NCBI GenBank assembly: GCA_000720375.1
Contig: JOAA01000003.1
Location: 558,001-622,000, forward strand
Source: Rhodococcus rhodnii
Lineage (GTDB): Bacteria; Actinomycetota; Actinomycetes; Mycobacteriales; Pseudonocardiaceae
DNA: 64,000 nucleotides
Reading direction: 5' to 3'
Shown here: positions 24,489 through 33,232 of the stretch, piece after piece
How the letters are laid out: each line of letters opens with the position of its first letter
Numbering within the stretch: the first letter of the stretch is position 1
Notes under the pieces: model-generated
Databases searched by the model: none
What the model was told of the DNA's origin: nothing
The model's input: the letters and a program-made list of their open reading frames with translations, nothing else
Made by a program: the position numbers and the translations under genes

Positions 24489-26282
24489 TTATCGGTTGAG
24501 GACCTTCACCGGCAGCTCCACCGTCCGATCGAAGATCTCCTGCAGCGCCGGGTTCGGCTCCGCGGCCGCGCTCAGCAGGCTGCGCGGCAACGGAACCGCC
24601 TTGCCGTCGAGCGGGCCCTTGACCTCGTAGACCGAGCCGTCCTCAGGCAGCGGCGCGGTGCCACAGATCTCGTTGCGCCCAGGCACTTCCCCGTTGAACA
24701 AGAACCTGTCACCGAACTGCTGCACACACGTGGACGGGCCGCTGATGTACTGCCCGTGCTTGCCCTCGTCGTCGACCGACACGAGGCGCGCGGCGTGCGC
24801 GATGTCCTTGTACGTCCGCCATGCGCCTTCGTACGCGGTCTGCGGGTCGATCTCGCTGTGTATCAACAGCATCCGCGGCGCGCCTTTCAGGTCCAGGTTG
24901 CGGTCCTGCGGCGGGTACGGCCAGAACGCGCACATCGGCACGCCGTTGAGATAACCGGCCCACGGGTTCTGCCTGGTCATCCGATCGGCCTCACGGGTGT
25001 AGAACCTCGGGTCCTTGTTCCACACGGTGTCGTTGCAGCGCACAGTGGTGGAAATGGCGCCGATGTTCACGACTCCATCAACCGCGGCGGTTACGTCGAG
25101 GTCGTACCGCGCCTTGATCTCCGCGAGGGTGTCGTACGCCTGCAACGCGGGAGCGAGCCTGCCCCATGCCCGTTCCACGTGCGCCACCTGGACCGTGGCG
25201 ACGGGTGCCTTGCCCAGCTCGTCGTGCACCAGGATGTCGATCAACGCGCGGATGAACCGGCGGTTGTTGCCGATCACGCCGAGGACGTTGAAGTCCAGGT
25301 CGTGCGGGCGGACCTGGGTGAGCCCGGCCCTGTGCAGCTCACCGATCCTGCCGCGGATGGTGTCGTACGTCCGCTGCACCTGCTGGGCGGTGGTGCCCAG
25401 GTGTCCGGTGATCTGGTCGGCGTGCCGGGCGATCCACGGCTTGAACTGCGTGTCGAACCGGCGCTGGTAGGACCACGGGTCGAAGTTGACGTTGTCCCAC
25501 TGCGTGTGGGTCCAGTCCATGTTGGAGTCCAGCACGAACCGGCCGACGCGCTGCGGGTACGTGTCGGCGTACCAGCCGCCCAGCCACGTTCCGTAGCTGT
25601 ACCCGATGAAGTTCAACAGCCTGTGACCGAGCAGCGCGCGCAGGAACTCCATGTCGTACACGGTCTGCTGGCTGCTGACGAACCGGCCGAACTCCGTGGC
25701 CGCGCAGGCCTTGGCCTGCAGCTGCGCCTCGGCGATCTCGGTGCGGTGCGTCTGTTCGTTGCGGACGCGGTAGTCCGGGGTGGTGGGCAGTGCGTCCAGT
25801 TCCTCCTGCGTGGTCAGGCACCGCAGCGCCTCACTCTTGCCGAAGCCACGCGGATCGAACCCGAGCAGGTCGAAGTCCTGGAACATCTGCGGCCGGGACG
25901 TCGCGAGCCGGGCGGTCAGATCAAGGCCAGCGCCCCCAGGGCCACCGGGGTTGCTGGTCAGCAGGCCGCGGACCGGGCCGGTGGCCTTGCTGTGCGCGAT
26001 CGCCACCGAGATGTCCGGGTGCGCGCCCGGGTTGTGCCAGTCCATCGGCACCTTGACCGTGGCGCAGTTGGTCGTCGGCGCCTGCGGGTAGGACTCCTTG
26101 ATCTTCGCGTCGAACGAACAAGGCGCCCACTGGATCGGCTGGTCGAGGTACCGCTGCGGAATGACCGGGTTCTTCGGCTCGGCAGGCTGCCTGTCCGGCA
26201 GGGCTGCGCTCGGCGTGGCGAGCACCGTAAGTGCCATGGCGGTACACGCCATAGTGGTCACTAAGACACGTAATGGAGCCAT
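24489..26282 (-). CDS. secreted alpha/beta hydrolase, tripeptidyl-aminopeptidase (TAP) type
   Basis: 597 residues with an N-terminal signal peptide (LTVLATPSAALP). The oxyanion segment is SNPGGPGGAG, the nucleophile elbow GYSYGTWLGG, the acid is in HSEIDPQTAYEG and the histidine in DDEGKHGQYISG within the C-terminal TAP-like domain. WAPCSFDAKIKESYPQAPTT and VKVPMDWHNPG are typical of Streptomyces Tap/SlpD relatives. It should remove N-terminal peptides or hydrolyse esters outside the cell. It is convergent with the DUF574 gene with a 7-bp gap. Confidence 0.9.
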   Translation of the reverse strand: MAPLRVLVTTMACTAMALTVLATPSAALPDRQPAEPKNPVIPQRYLDQPIQWAPCSFDAKIKESYPQAPTTNCATVKVPMDWHNPGAHPDISVAIAHSKATGPVRGLLTSNPGGPGGAGLDLTARLATSRPQMFQDFDLLGFDPRGFGKSEALRCLTTQEELDALPTTPDYRVRNEQTHRTEIAEAQLQAKACAATEFGRFVSSQQTVYDMEFLRALLGHRLLNFIGYSYGTWLGGWYADTYPQRVGRFVLDSNMDWTHTQWDNVNFDPWSYQRRFDTQFKPWIARHADQITGHLGTTAQQVQRTYDTIRGRIGELHRAGLTQVRPHDLDFNVLGVIGNNRRFIRALIDILVHDELGKAPVATVQVAHVERAWGRLAPALQAYDTLAEIKARYDLDVTAAVDGVVNIGAISTTVRCNDTVWNKDPRFYTREADRMTRQNPWAGYLNGVPMCAFWPYPPQDRNLDLKGAPRMLLIHSEIDPQTAYEGAWRTYKDIAHAARLVSVDDEGKHGQYISGPSTCVQQFGDRFLFNGEVPGRNEICGTAPLPEDGSVYEVKGPLDGKAVPLPRSLLSAAAEPNPALQEIFDRTVELPVKVLNR

Positions 26283-26371
26283 GCGGTAGTCCCTATCTCA
26301 CTGACAGCGAACGCGGCAGGGCCACACGTCTTAATTTCGCGCACGCCCTTGCGCGATGGAAGGATCGCGGT

Positions 26372-27352
26372 GTGGAACAACGCACCATCGGCCGACTCGG
26401 CCGTGACGTCTCGGTGATCGGCCTCGGCACATGGCAACTCGGCGCGGACTGGGGTGAAGTCAGCGAGTCCGACGCGCTGGCCGTCCTCGACGCGGCGGTG
26501 TCATCCGGCGTGACCTTCCTGGACACGGCGGACGTCTACGGCGACGGCCGAAGCGAACAGATCATCGCCAAATACATCGCGGGCCGCACGGACCGCCCGT
26601 TCGTAGCGACCAAGATGGGTCGCCGAGTGGCACAGGAACTACGCAACTACACGCTGGCCAATTTCCGCGCCTGGACAGACAGGTCCCGCAAGAACCTCGG
26701 CATGGACGTACTGGACCTGGTCCAACTGCACTGCCCACCACCATCGGTGATCTCATCGGACGAGGTGTTCGACGCCCTCGACACCCTCGTCGCCGAACAG
26801 CGGATCGCCGCTTACGGCGTGAGCGTGGAGACGTGCGCGGAGGCTCTAGCGGCGATCGCGCGGCCGGGCGTCGCGACGATCCAGATCATTTTGAACGCTT
26901 TCCGGCGTAAGCCTCTGGAGGAGGTCCTGCCCGCGGCGGCGGCTGCTGGCGTTGGGATCATCGCTCGGGTGCCGTTGGCTTCGGGTTTGTTGTCCGGGAG
27001 GTACCGGGCCGACACGACTTTCCCGGAGAACGACCACCGCAATTACAACCGGCATGGCGAGGCTTTCGACGTCGGGGAGACGTTCTCGGGCGTGGACTAT
27101 GCGACTGGTGTTCAGGCCGCACAGGAGTTTTCGGGTCTTGCTCCGGCGGGTGTTACTCCGGCTCAGTTGGCTCTGCGGTGGGTTGTGCAGCAGCCGGGGG
27201 TTAGCACTGTGATTCCGGGTGCCCGGAATGTGGCGCAGGCTCAGGCCAATTCGGCTGCGGCCGATGTGGCTCCTTTGTCCGTGGAAACCCTTGCGGCTGT
27301 TGAGGACCTGTACGACAAGCGGATCCGGGCTCTGGTCCACGACAAGTGGTGA
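26372..27352 (+). CDS. aldo/keto reductase
   Basis: 326 residues from GTG 26372 (GGAAGGA ribosome site). The catalytic tetrad is visible: Asp and Tyr in DTADVYGDGRSEQ, Lys in FVATKMGRR and His in LVQLHCPP. The NADPH-binding end is VIPGARNVAQAQAN. Closest in style to the YghZ/general-stress AKR group. Third codon positions become T-rich after about 26880, unlike the first half, which hints at mosaic origin. It ends 18 bp before a strong terminator. Confidence 0.92.
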   Translation: MEQRTIGRLGRDVSVIGLGTWQLGADWGEVSESDALAVLDAAVSSGVTFLDTADVYGDGRSEQIIAKYIAGRTDRPFVATKMGRRVAQELRNYTLANFRAWTDRSRKNLGMDVLDLVQLHCPPPSVISSDEVFDALDTLVAEQRIAAYGVSVETCAEALAAIARPGVATIQIILNAFRRKPLEEVLPAAAAAGVGIIARVPLASGLLSGRYRADTTFPENDHRNYNRHGEAFDVGETFSGVDYATGVQAAQEFSGLAPAGVTPAQLALRWVVQQPGVSTVIPGARNVAQAQANSAAADVAPLSVETLAAVEDLYDKRIRALVHDKW

Positions 27353-27370
27353 TCGAGCTCTGGCTGAACT

Positions 27371-27404
27371 TAGGACAGCCCCCGCTCAGCGGGGGTTCGT
27401 CCTA
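27371..27404 (+). terminator. terminator of the aldo/keto reductase gene
   Basis: TAGGAC (27371-27376) pairs with GTCCTA (27399-27404), and inside it CCCCC pairs with GGGGG around GCTCAGC. Confidence 0.75.
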
Positions 27405-27975
27405 GGTGCGGCTTGTGCTTGGGATGAAGCGGAGCCCGTTCAGCTTGAATTCCCCCTTTGTTTGGGGCGCGGGCATACTTCTGTCTAACGGAACCACGGT
27501 GCGTCAAGAGGTCGGTGTCGCTGTCGCTCGAACTGGTCCCGTTTGGCCGACCTCCTGACATCCCGTGATTGTCTTCGACCAGGCCATACCGGAGGGAACA
27601 CCCGCGAAGCCACCCCTGTGCTGCCGTATAGAAAGCGCCACTGTGCTGCCGCACAGGCAAAAGCACCCGTGTGCCTGCCGCACCGGAAGACAGAACACCC
27701 CAGTGCTGCGCGCCGGAAATCACCCGTCACACCCGGACACGCCCAGCCGCGACTTCCCTTGTCGCACCAAAGGGATCACCCGCAAATCTGTTTGTCCACA
27801 ACCCGCTGGTAACCCCTTTGACCAGCCCATATGCCCGATAGACTGGCCCAGGGCCGTCCCCCCGGGAGTGGCGGGGGATGCCAGGCCATCGGCGAGACAA
27901 ACCCCGCGTTCCGCGGAACACATTTCACATCCCACGATTCCGTAGGCTGTTCGCGACGGACCTCGTGAACAACGG
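27405..27975. other. non-coding stretch before the recombinase remnants
   Basis: No gene is supported on either strand. The only structure is a set of short degenerate repeats (next entry). The stretch probably marks the left edge of the decayed mobile region. Confidence 0.5.
27618..27729 (+). repeat. four imperfect short direct repeats
   Basis: GTGCTGCCG-like cores start at 27618 (GTGCTGCCGTATAG), 27643 (GTGCTGCCGCACAGG), 27671 (GTGCCTGCCGCACCGG) and 27703 (GTGCTGCGCGCCGG), giving steps of 25, 28 and 32 bp, each followed by an A-rich then CACCC segment. Not CRISPR-like: repeats are short and diverged with no unique spacers. Confidence 0.55.
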
Positions 27976-28362
27976 GTGCCCCAGCAGGCCCCGAGGGCGA
28001 TCCCCGATGCATTGTGGGACGAGTTGTTCGCCGCGATGGGCTGTGACCGCGATCGGGCGCTGCTGGAGTTCTATGTCAGCTCAGGCGCGCGGGCCAGCGA
28101 ACTGTTGGGCGTGACGCTGGAGGACATCGACTGGGCCGGCCAGTTGCTCTACGTCGTGTCCAAGGGGCAGCCGGCTGCGCCAGCCGGTGCCGGCATCGCC
28201 GGACGCTTTCCGTTACCTGGGGCCGCTATCTGGCCGCCGACGGCCTGCCATCCCCAGGGCAACCTGTATGGCGGACTCGGCGTGGCGAGCCCCGCCCGCT
28301 GACCTACTGGGCAATGCGGCGGGTGCTGCAGCGCGCCAACGAGGAGCTGGGCACCAACCATA
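27976..28362 (+). pseudogene. tyrosine recombinase A, internal fragment with two frameshifts
   Basis: AIPDALWDELFAAMGCDRDR, ALLEFYVSSGARASELLG and VTLEDIDWAGQLLYVVSKG are the start of the catalytic domain of a phage-type integrase; the Arg of GARASELLG is the first catalytic residue. The frame then shifts to give PVPASPDAFRYLG (about 28184) and again to WRTRRGEPRPLTYWAMRRVL and QRANEELGTN (about 28265-28362). The N-terminal DNA-binding domain and the HxLRH...Y half are missing, so it is inactive. Confidence 0.82.
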
Positions 28363-29331
28363 CCGCCGCTGACGCCGGGCAGATCCAGCAGGTCGTGCGG
28401 GACGTCTGCCCGGGCGGTCCCGACGCGGTCCGGCGGCGTGCGCGCGGCGCCCGGTTCAGGCTGGAGCACCTGGCCGGCTTCCCTGGGCAGAGCTGGCAAC
28501 AGCGTTGGGAGGCCAGTGGCCTGAATGAGCGGGGACGCCCCGTGACCGCGGTGCGGGGCAAGCAGGCCGAGCGCGACGAGATCTGCGTCGGCACGGCCTG
28601 CCTGTTCAGTCTCCGAGTGATCCGGCCGTCGTTGCAGGCGTTTCGGTCGACCAGGTTCCTCCGCTACGGCGAGCGGTTCCTCACCGCCCAGTGCGACCCG
28701 CTGCTGGAGGAGTTCTGGATGCGCGTCCAAGACACCGTGGTGCATCCGCTGCACCACGGCTCGGCGCTGTTCGACACCACGGCGGCGTTGACGACGCAGG
28801 GCATCACGCTGGCCGACCTGACGCCCGAGTCGTTCCTGCACTACGTGTGGGAGACCCGGGACCACGGCTTGACGCTCAAGGGCCGCGGCGACAACGGTCG
28901 CGGCCAGTTCCCTGGGCAGCTGGCCTGGCAGGTGCTGCACGACATGGGTCACTTCCCCTCCGGCACCCCGGCGACGCTGCCGCACGGTCGAGGAACTGGT
29001 CGACCGCTACGACATCCGCCACCAGGGCGTCCGGCAACTGCTGCTGGACTACCCGCAACGGCGGGAACCCGAAATGGACTATTCCACTTTGGACCAGCTG
29101 TCCCGCTCGCTGGCGGGCTTGTTGTGGGCCAAGATCGAGGCCCTCGCCCCCGGCCAGCCGGACTTGCGGATCGACGCCGATCTCTATAGGCGGTGGCGCG
29201 AGGCGCTGGGCACACATCAGGACGGCCACAAGCAGCGCGAGGAGTTCGAGCACATCCTGCGCTCGGTGCGCTCCTTCTACACCGACCTGCACAGCTGGGC
29301 CGTCGAGGAACCCGAGAAATGGGCGCCATGA
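28363..29331 (+). pseudogene. large tyrosine recombinase B, N-terminal part only, frameshifted
   Basis: Directly fused to the fragment of recombinase A. IQQVVRDVCPGGPDAVRRR, LEHLAGFPGQSWQQRWEASG and DLTPESFLHYVWETRDHG are typical of the long second integrase found in actinobacterial recombinase trios. After HDMGHFPSGTPATL (about 28975) an extra C shifts the frame; the protein continues as TVEELVDRYDIRHQGVRQLL and SFYTDLHSWAVEEPEKWAP, then stops where the family normally continues for several hundred residues. The catalytic domain is absent. Confidence 0.8.
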
Positions 29332-29430
29332 GCGGACGGGTTGCCCTGCGAAAACCATTGGTGAACCGACTTGCTCCGCTGATGTACTGATGTGCCACCG
29401 TGAGTCTGCCGCGTGACGGAGGTAGTAGTT

Positions 29431-30186
29431 GTGACGGGTTATGACGCGCTTGCCGAGGTGTACGAGTGGCTCATCTCCGATGCGAAGCTGGCTCCGGCCG
29501 AGTTCGCTGCGTCGTTCGATGATGTCCTCAGTCTCCTGCCGTCGAACGCCCACGTCCTCGATTGTTCGTGCGGAACCGGACAGTTGGCGGTTGGCCTCGC
29601 CGGTCTTGGCATCCAGGTTGTCGCGACTGACGCCAGCGAAGCGATGGTTCGTCGGACTGCGGAGTTGTCTGAGGAGTTCGGGGCATCTGTCCGGACAGTG
29701 CGGGCAGACTGGGAAGAGTTGCCCGACCATTTCGATGACGTCACCTTCGACATGGTGTTCTGCGTTGGCAACTCGCTGCACCATGCCGTCGGCGCGAGAG
29801 GCAGGGTTGCTGCTCTGGAGTCGATGTCACGGCTTCTGCGCCGTGGCGGGCGCTTGGTGCTCACCTCCCGCACGTGGGAACTCGTGAGGGCCAAAGGTTC
29901 CCGACTGGACATCAGTGACCGACTCGTCCGCCGGAACGGTCGCGAAGCCGTCGTGGTCTACCGCTGGGAGATTGCACCGCTTTGGCAGGAGGAGCACCAC
30001 ATCGAGATTGCGGTCGCGCAAGTTGATGAGACTGGGTCGGTTCTTGTCCGCTCGGAACTGCTGTCGTGCTGGCCCTACCGATACGACGAACTCGAAGTCG
30101 AGTTGCACCGGGTCGGACTTCGGATGGAAATGAGCACGTTCAACCCTGAGGCCGAGAACTACATGGTGGTGGCGAGCAAGGTATAG
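29431..30186 (+). CDS. class I SAM-dependent methyltransferase
   Basis: 251 residues from GTG 29431, chosen because GGAGGT lies 7 bp upstream (a GTG at 29413 precedes that site). Motif I is HVLDCSCGTGQLAVGLAGLG, the acidic loop VVATDASEAMVRR, and motif III DMVFCVGNSLHHAVG and LLRRGGRLVLTSRTWE. Small-molecule methyltransferase of unknown substrate. It sits intact between recombinase debris, so it may be cargo of the former element; base composition is slightly less GC-rich than its neighbours by eye. Confidence 0.88.
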   Translation: MTGYDALAEVYEWLISDAKLAPAEFAASFDDVLSLLPSNAHVLDCSCGTGQLAVGLAGLGIQVVATDASEAMVRRTAELSEEFGASVRTVRADWEELPDHFDDVTFDMVFCVGNSLHHAVGARGRVAALESMSRLLRRGGRLVLTSRTWELVRAKGSRLDISDRLVRRNGREAVVVYRWEIAPLWQEEHHIEIAVAQVDETGSVLVRSELLSCWPYRYDELEVELHRVGLRMEMSTFNPEAENYMVVASKV

Positions 30187-30858
30187 ACAACGGGCTCACA
30201 GTCCCTGGCCGGACCGTGCGGTTGCTCGCAGAAGGCTTGCGCTGTCTCATCGGCAATAGCGGATGTTCCGAAGCGCTATCGGTGCGTGCCCGCTGATGGA
30301 CGGCGAGCGGGTCGAGTTCCCCTACGAAGAGGGGCCCAGCAGGACAGCTTCCGCTTCGAAACAGCCCGCGTACGCACACTTTGACAACCGGATCCAAGAT
30401 CAAGTTGGACAAGTGCGGAGAAACTTCGACAAGTGCAAGGTCGAACTCGGCTCCTGCGGCCGCCCGTACGGGACGAGCTGTCAGCATGAGCACGCTTGCC
30501 TAACCGAAATGATCTTGGTCGACGATCCTGTCCCTGCCCCGCTCGGTGCTCACGGACGGTGACTGATGCGGATTCTGGAATGGTGTCGCTGGGCGTGTCG
30601 CCCGGGGAACCGCTGAGGCGGTCTGCCCACGCTCGACTGACTGGCCGCGGACAACGACCTGAACAGTCGCAGACCGCGCCGGCACGTACCCGACCTGCCG
30701 TTGCTTCACCTCACCACGCAGAGCAGGATGGCCGCCATAAACCCTCGTCCGCGGCCGCCCACCGTACGGGCGCGCGTCCTCCAGCGCGCAGAATTCTCCG
30801 CGCGTTCGGCGTGGGTCGCAGGAAGCCCCGACCGGCTGGCGCCACCGCTGCGTGGGCA
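30187..30858. other. non-coding stretch containing one copy of a dispersed repeat
   Basis: No convincing gene on either strand; the frames present lack ribosome sites and recognisable motifs. Its one notable component is the repeat at 30510-30645. Confidence 0.5.
30510..30645 (+). repeat. dispersed direct repeat, copy A
   Basis: Begins TGATCTTGG, passes CACGGACGGTGACTG and TCTGGAATGGTGTC and ends CGCTGAGGCGGTCTGCCCA then CTCGAC. The same order of blocks recurs in copy B at 31707-31853 in the same orientation. It is probably the residue of an insertion element end, but no terminal inverted repeat was identified. Confidence 0.65.
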
Positions 30859-31407
30859 CTATGAGGCTTGCTGGGTGACGCGAGCGAGGACGGTCTGGTG
30901 CAACGCTGGGGTCTGCACTCCCAATCTGCTCAGGACGTGAATCGCGACCCCTTCGTGTTCGGCGAGGAGGCCGAGCAGCAGGTGCCCGGTGTCGATGTGC
31001 TGGTGCCCGAGAGCCTGCACCTCCTGCATCGTCCGTTCGAATATGATTTTGGCGCGTGGGGTGAAGGTGAAGCCTGGCCGAGGGAAACGGAAGGCGCCAG
31101 GACCGAAATTGTCGTCGGCTCGACGCTGGATTTCGGCAACATCAATACCGATCGAGGACAAGGCGTCCTTGGCCGCCTGACCGCCGGTTGAGGGGATCCC
31201 TTTCTCGGTCAGCAGTCGGACGGTCTCCTCGCGCACCTGCTGCGGCGCAATGCCGTGCTCGCGGAGCAGCTCGCTGGCCACGCCTGGGGTGCTGACCAAC
31301 CCGAGCAGCAGGTGCTCGGTGCCGATGGAGTCGTGCCCCATGGCGAGAGCTGCATCCTCGGATGCCGTGACCGCCTGCTTGGCCTGTTCGGTGAGTCGTT
31401 CCAACAC
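30859..31407 (-). CDS. Clp N-terminal-domain protein (stand-alone ClpC N-domain)
   Basis: 182 residues from GTG 31407 (AGGAG 8 bp upstream). Two Clp-N repeats: LTEQAKQAVTASEDAALAMG with IGTEHLLLGLVSTPGVASEL, and FERTMQEVQALGHQHIDTGH with LLLGLLAEHEGVAIHVLSRL. No AAA domain follows. Such proteins occur in actinomycetes with a small HTH partner, and could act as a substrate adaptor or decoy for ClpC/ClpP (inference). The start overlaps the end of the HTH gene region (stop at 31410), so the two are an operon. Confidence 0.87.
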   Translation of the reverse strand: MLERLTEQAKQAVTASEDAALAMGHDSIGTEHLLLGLVSTPGVASELLREHGIAPQQVREETVRLLTEKGIPSTGGQAAKDALSSIGIDVAEIQRRADDNFGPGAFRFPRPGFTFTPRAKIIFERTMQEVQALGHQHIDTGHLLLGLLAEHEGVAIHVLSRLGVQTPALHQTVLARVTQQAS

Positions 31408-31409
31408 CG

Positions 31410-31655
31410 TTAGTTCTCCTTGCCAGTCAGTTTGCGCCGGGCCGCGTGTTTCTCGTGGACGGTTTGCCTGCTGACCTGCAGTGCTGACGCGATGTTTTGC
31501 CATGTCCAGCCTTGATTACGGGCGTTGTCCACGTGCAGGCGTTCCAGTTCGTCCAGTAGTCGCCGCAGCGCGGCAACGGCTTGCAGCCCGACGGCAGGGT
31601 CCTCGTTGGTGACCCGCATGGCCAGTGCGCTAGCCGTCGATTCCTCAGCACTCAC
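31410..31655 (-). CDS. small helix-turn-helix protein, partner of the ClpN protein
   Basis: 81 residues from GTG 31655. The start was placed here because two palindromes lie immediately upstream; longer frames would run through them, and ATG 31619 is the next possibility. RVTNEDPAVGLQAVAALRRL and LDELERLHVDNARNQG precede the HTH GWTWQNIASALQVSRQTVHE with a basic tail KKHAAR-like (KHAARRKLTGKEN). It probably binds the upstream palindromes and represses itself and clpN (inference). Confidence 0.75.
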   Translation of the reverse strand: MSAEESTASALAMRVTNEDPAVGLQAVAALRRLLDELERLHVDNARNQGWTWQNIASALQVSRQTVHEKHAARRKLTGKEN

Positions 31656-31657
31656 GC

Positions 31658-31702
31658 TGTCAGGGTCTCCTGACACACGACCCGTGTCAAGATATCCTGA
31701 CA
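31658..31702. promoter_or_regulatory. two 18-bp palindromic operators upstream of the HTH-clpN operon
   Basis: Site 1 (31658-31675) reads TGTCAGGGTCTCCTGACA, with perfect 7-bp arms TGTCAGG/CCTGACA around 4 bp. Site 2 (31685-31702) reads TGTCAAGATATCCTGACA, the same motif with one mismatch. Their centres are 27 bp apart. Site 1 almost touches the start codon of the HTH gene, so occupancy would block transcription. Confidence 0.75.
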
Positions 31703-31706
31703 AAGT

Positions 31707-31853
31707 GATCTTGGCCATCCGTGGTCGAAGGACCCGGTCCTGTCCCGTCCACCCATTCACGGACGGCGACTGGCATGGATTCCGGAATGGTGTCCCCCGG
31801 GTTTGTCGCCCACGGAGCCGCTGAGGCGGTCAGCCCGCACTCGACCGTCCGGT
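31707..31853 (+). repeat. dispersed direct repeat, copy B
   Basis: Starts TGATCTTGG just outside the second operator and contains TTCACGGACGGCGACTGG, TCCGGAATGGTGTC and CGCTGAGGCGGTCAGCCC then CTCGACC, matching copy A at 30510-30645 block by block. The two copies bracket the HTH-clpN operon. Confidence 0.65.
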
Positions 31854-31857
31854 CGAG

Positions 31858-32065
31858 GGTCGGATGTCGGGCATGCCGAGGTGGACGGTCGCATTGCGAG
31901 CAGTGCGCATGGCCTCGAGTTTCTGGGCCGCGGCGGCCATGGTGGTCTCGATCGCGGCGACTTCTCCCAACCAGCCCTGCTCTTTGGCTTCCCGCAGGCG
32001 GTCGACGAGGTTGACGTGGATCTCCCTCCAAACGCGGCATCTGGCCGGGATCAACCCGAAGAAGC
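31858..32065 (-). pseudogene. C-terminal tail of a large tyrosine recombinase (inverted)
   Basis: The minus strand encodes REIHVNLVDRLREAKEQG, WLGEVAAIETTMAAAAQKLE and TVHLGMPDIRPS, resembling the alpha-helical C-terminal end of the second integrase of recombinase trios. It points opposite to the N-terminal fragment at 28363-29331, so the element was split and inverted, or two copies were present. No catalytic residues remain. Confidence 0.5.
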
Positions 32066-32242
32066 GGGCATCTGACGTCCCGTTCACCGAAATAGTGGGG
32101 GACGTTCTGGGCTCTTCTCGATGTCAACGGATAGTGACTGTCCATCCTGTCGAGGCCCCTTCTTGGAGCCAGAGGTCACTGCGCGTAACAGCTCGATCTG
32201 CTGTCATCTCGGTCGTCGATCACGCGGCGCGCGGAGGTATGC

Positions 32243-32374
32243 ATTGCAGAGCACGGCACAACGGTCCGGGATGTCGCGAACCTGGTGGTGCCCAGGGTCG
32301 GCCGGGTGGAGGAGACCGGCGACAGGTCGATGCCGTTTCGGCTCCTCGACGACCACGGCCAAGGAACTGCGTGA
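32243..32374 (+). pseudogene. N-terminal fragment of another tyrosine recombinase
   Basis: TTVRDVANLVVPRVGRVEET and MPFRLLDDHG are the usual N-terminal segment of the smaller integrases of the same trio. The frame closes at a TGA (32372-32374), exactly where sequence of an unrelated XRE regulator begins, so the fragment ends at a deletion junction. Confidence 0.6.
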
Positions 32375-33020
32375 CTTCCTCACCTCGCGCCGCGCTCTCG
32401 CCCGAGGACGTGGGCCTGCCCGGCGCCACCACGGCGCGGCGACTCAAGGGGCTGCGCCGCGAGGAGGTCGCGAGCCTCGCAGGCGTGAGCGTCCACTACT
32501 ACGTCAAGCTCGAACAGGGCCGCGTCGGCAACGTGTCCGGCCAGGTGGTCGACGCCGTCGCCAGGGCGCTGCGGCTCGACGACGTCGAGACCCGCTACCT
32601 GCGTTCGCTGCTGAACACCGACGCCGGCCGCGGCCGCGCGGCCACGCCGGTGCGGCCCCGGCCCGCGCTGCAGTCGATGATCCGCGCGATGGACGTGCCC
32701 GCGGTCATCCACGGCCCGCACCTCGAGGTGCTCGGCATCAACCACGTCGGCAAGGCGCTGCTCGACGACTTCGAGGCGATGCCGGCGGCGGAGCGCAACA
32801 CCGCCCGGTGGATGTTGCTGAACCCGCGGGCTCCGGCGAGGACGAAGCTCTGTCCCGCATCGTCGGCGACCTGAGCACCCGGTCACCGGAGTTCGCGGCG
32901 ATGTGGGCGGACTACCGGCTTTCCGAGCACCAGCACGGTGTGAAGCGGTTCTTCCACGAGGCCGTCGGCGACATGCGACTCAACTGGCAGACGCTGCACC
33001 TACCCGACAGCTGGACCGCC
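32361..33020 (+). pseudogene. MmyB-like XRE transcriptional regulator, broken
   Basis: Recognisable in order: KELRDFLTSRRA (one frame), then shifted, ALSPEDVGLPG, LRREEVASLAGVSVHYYVKL and GQVVDAVARALRLDDVETRY (the HTH), then HLEVLGINHVGKALLDDF of the MmyB ligand-binding domain. After LLNPRA the middle of that domain is deleted and the frame shifts to LSRIVGDLSTRSPEFAAMWA and HQHGVKRFFHEAVGDMRLNW. The conserved end (TAEPGSPSE type) is absent. At least two frameshifts plus two deletions make it non-functional. Nothing is recognisable from 33020 to the next terminator. Confidence 0.8.
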
Positions 33021-33232
33021 AACCCGGCCACGACGACGAACCCACATGAGCACCACCGCCTGACGCGCACGGCATCGCTCGTGCACAAGCCGCTGAGCCT
33101 GCTCCGCAACTGGATGCCGTACTCGGGCCCGTCGTTCACGAGCCAGGTCATCTGCGCCAGCCCCGAAAACAGGCACAGTCTGACGGCTGCTGCGGCGTGT
33201 CGCCTTGCTTAGTGCAGAGAAGTTTTAAGCGG

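Noticed and set aside
24756..26264. 502-codon plus-strand frame over the TAP-type hydrolase gene
   Set aside because: Complement of a gene with clear signal peptide and catalytic triad; the antisense translation has no recognisable fold.
27405..27975. CRISPR array
   Set aside because: Repeats are 9-15 bp cores with several mismatches and steps of 25-32 bp, no constant repeat of about 28-37 bp, and no cas genes.
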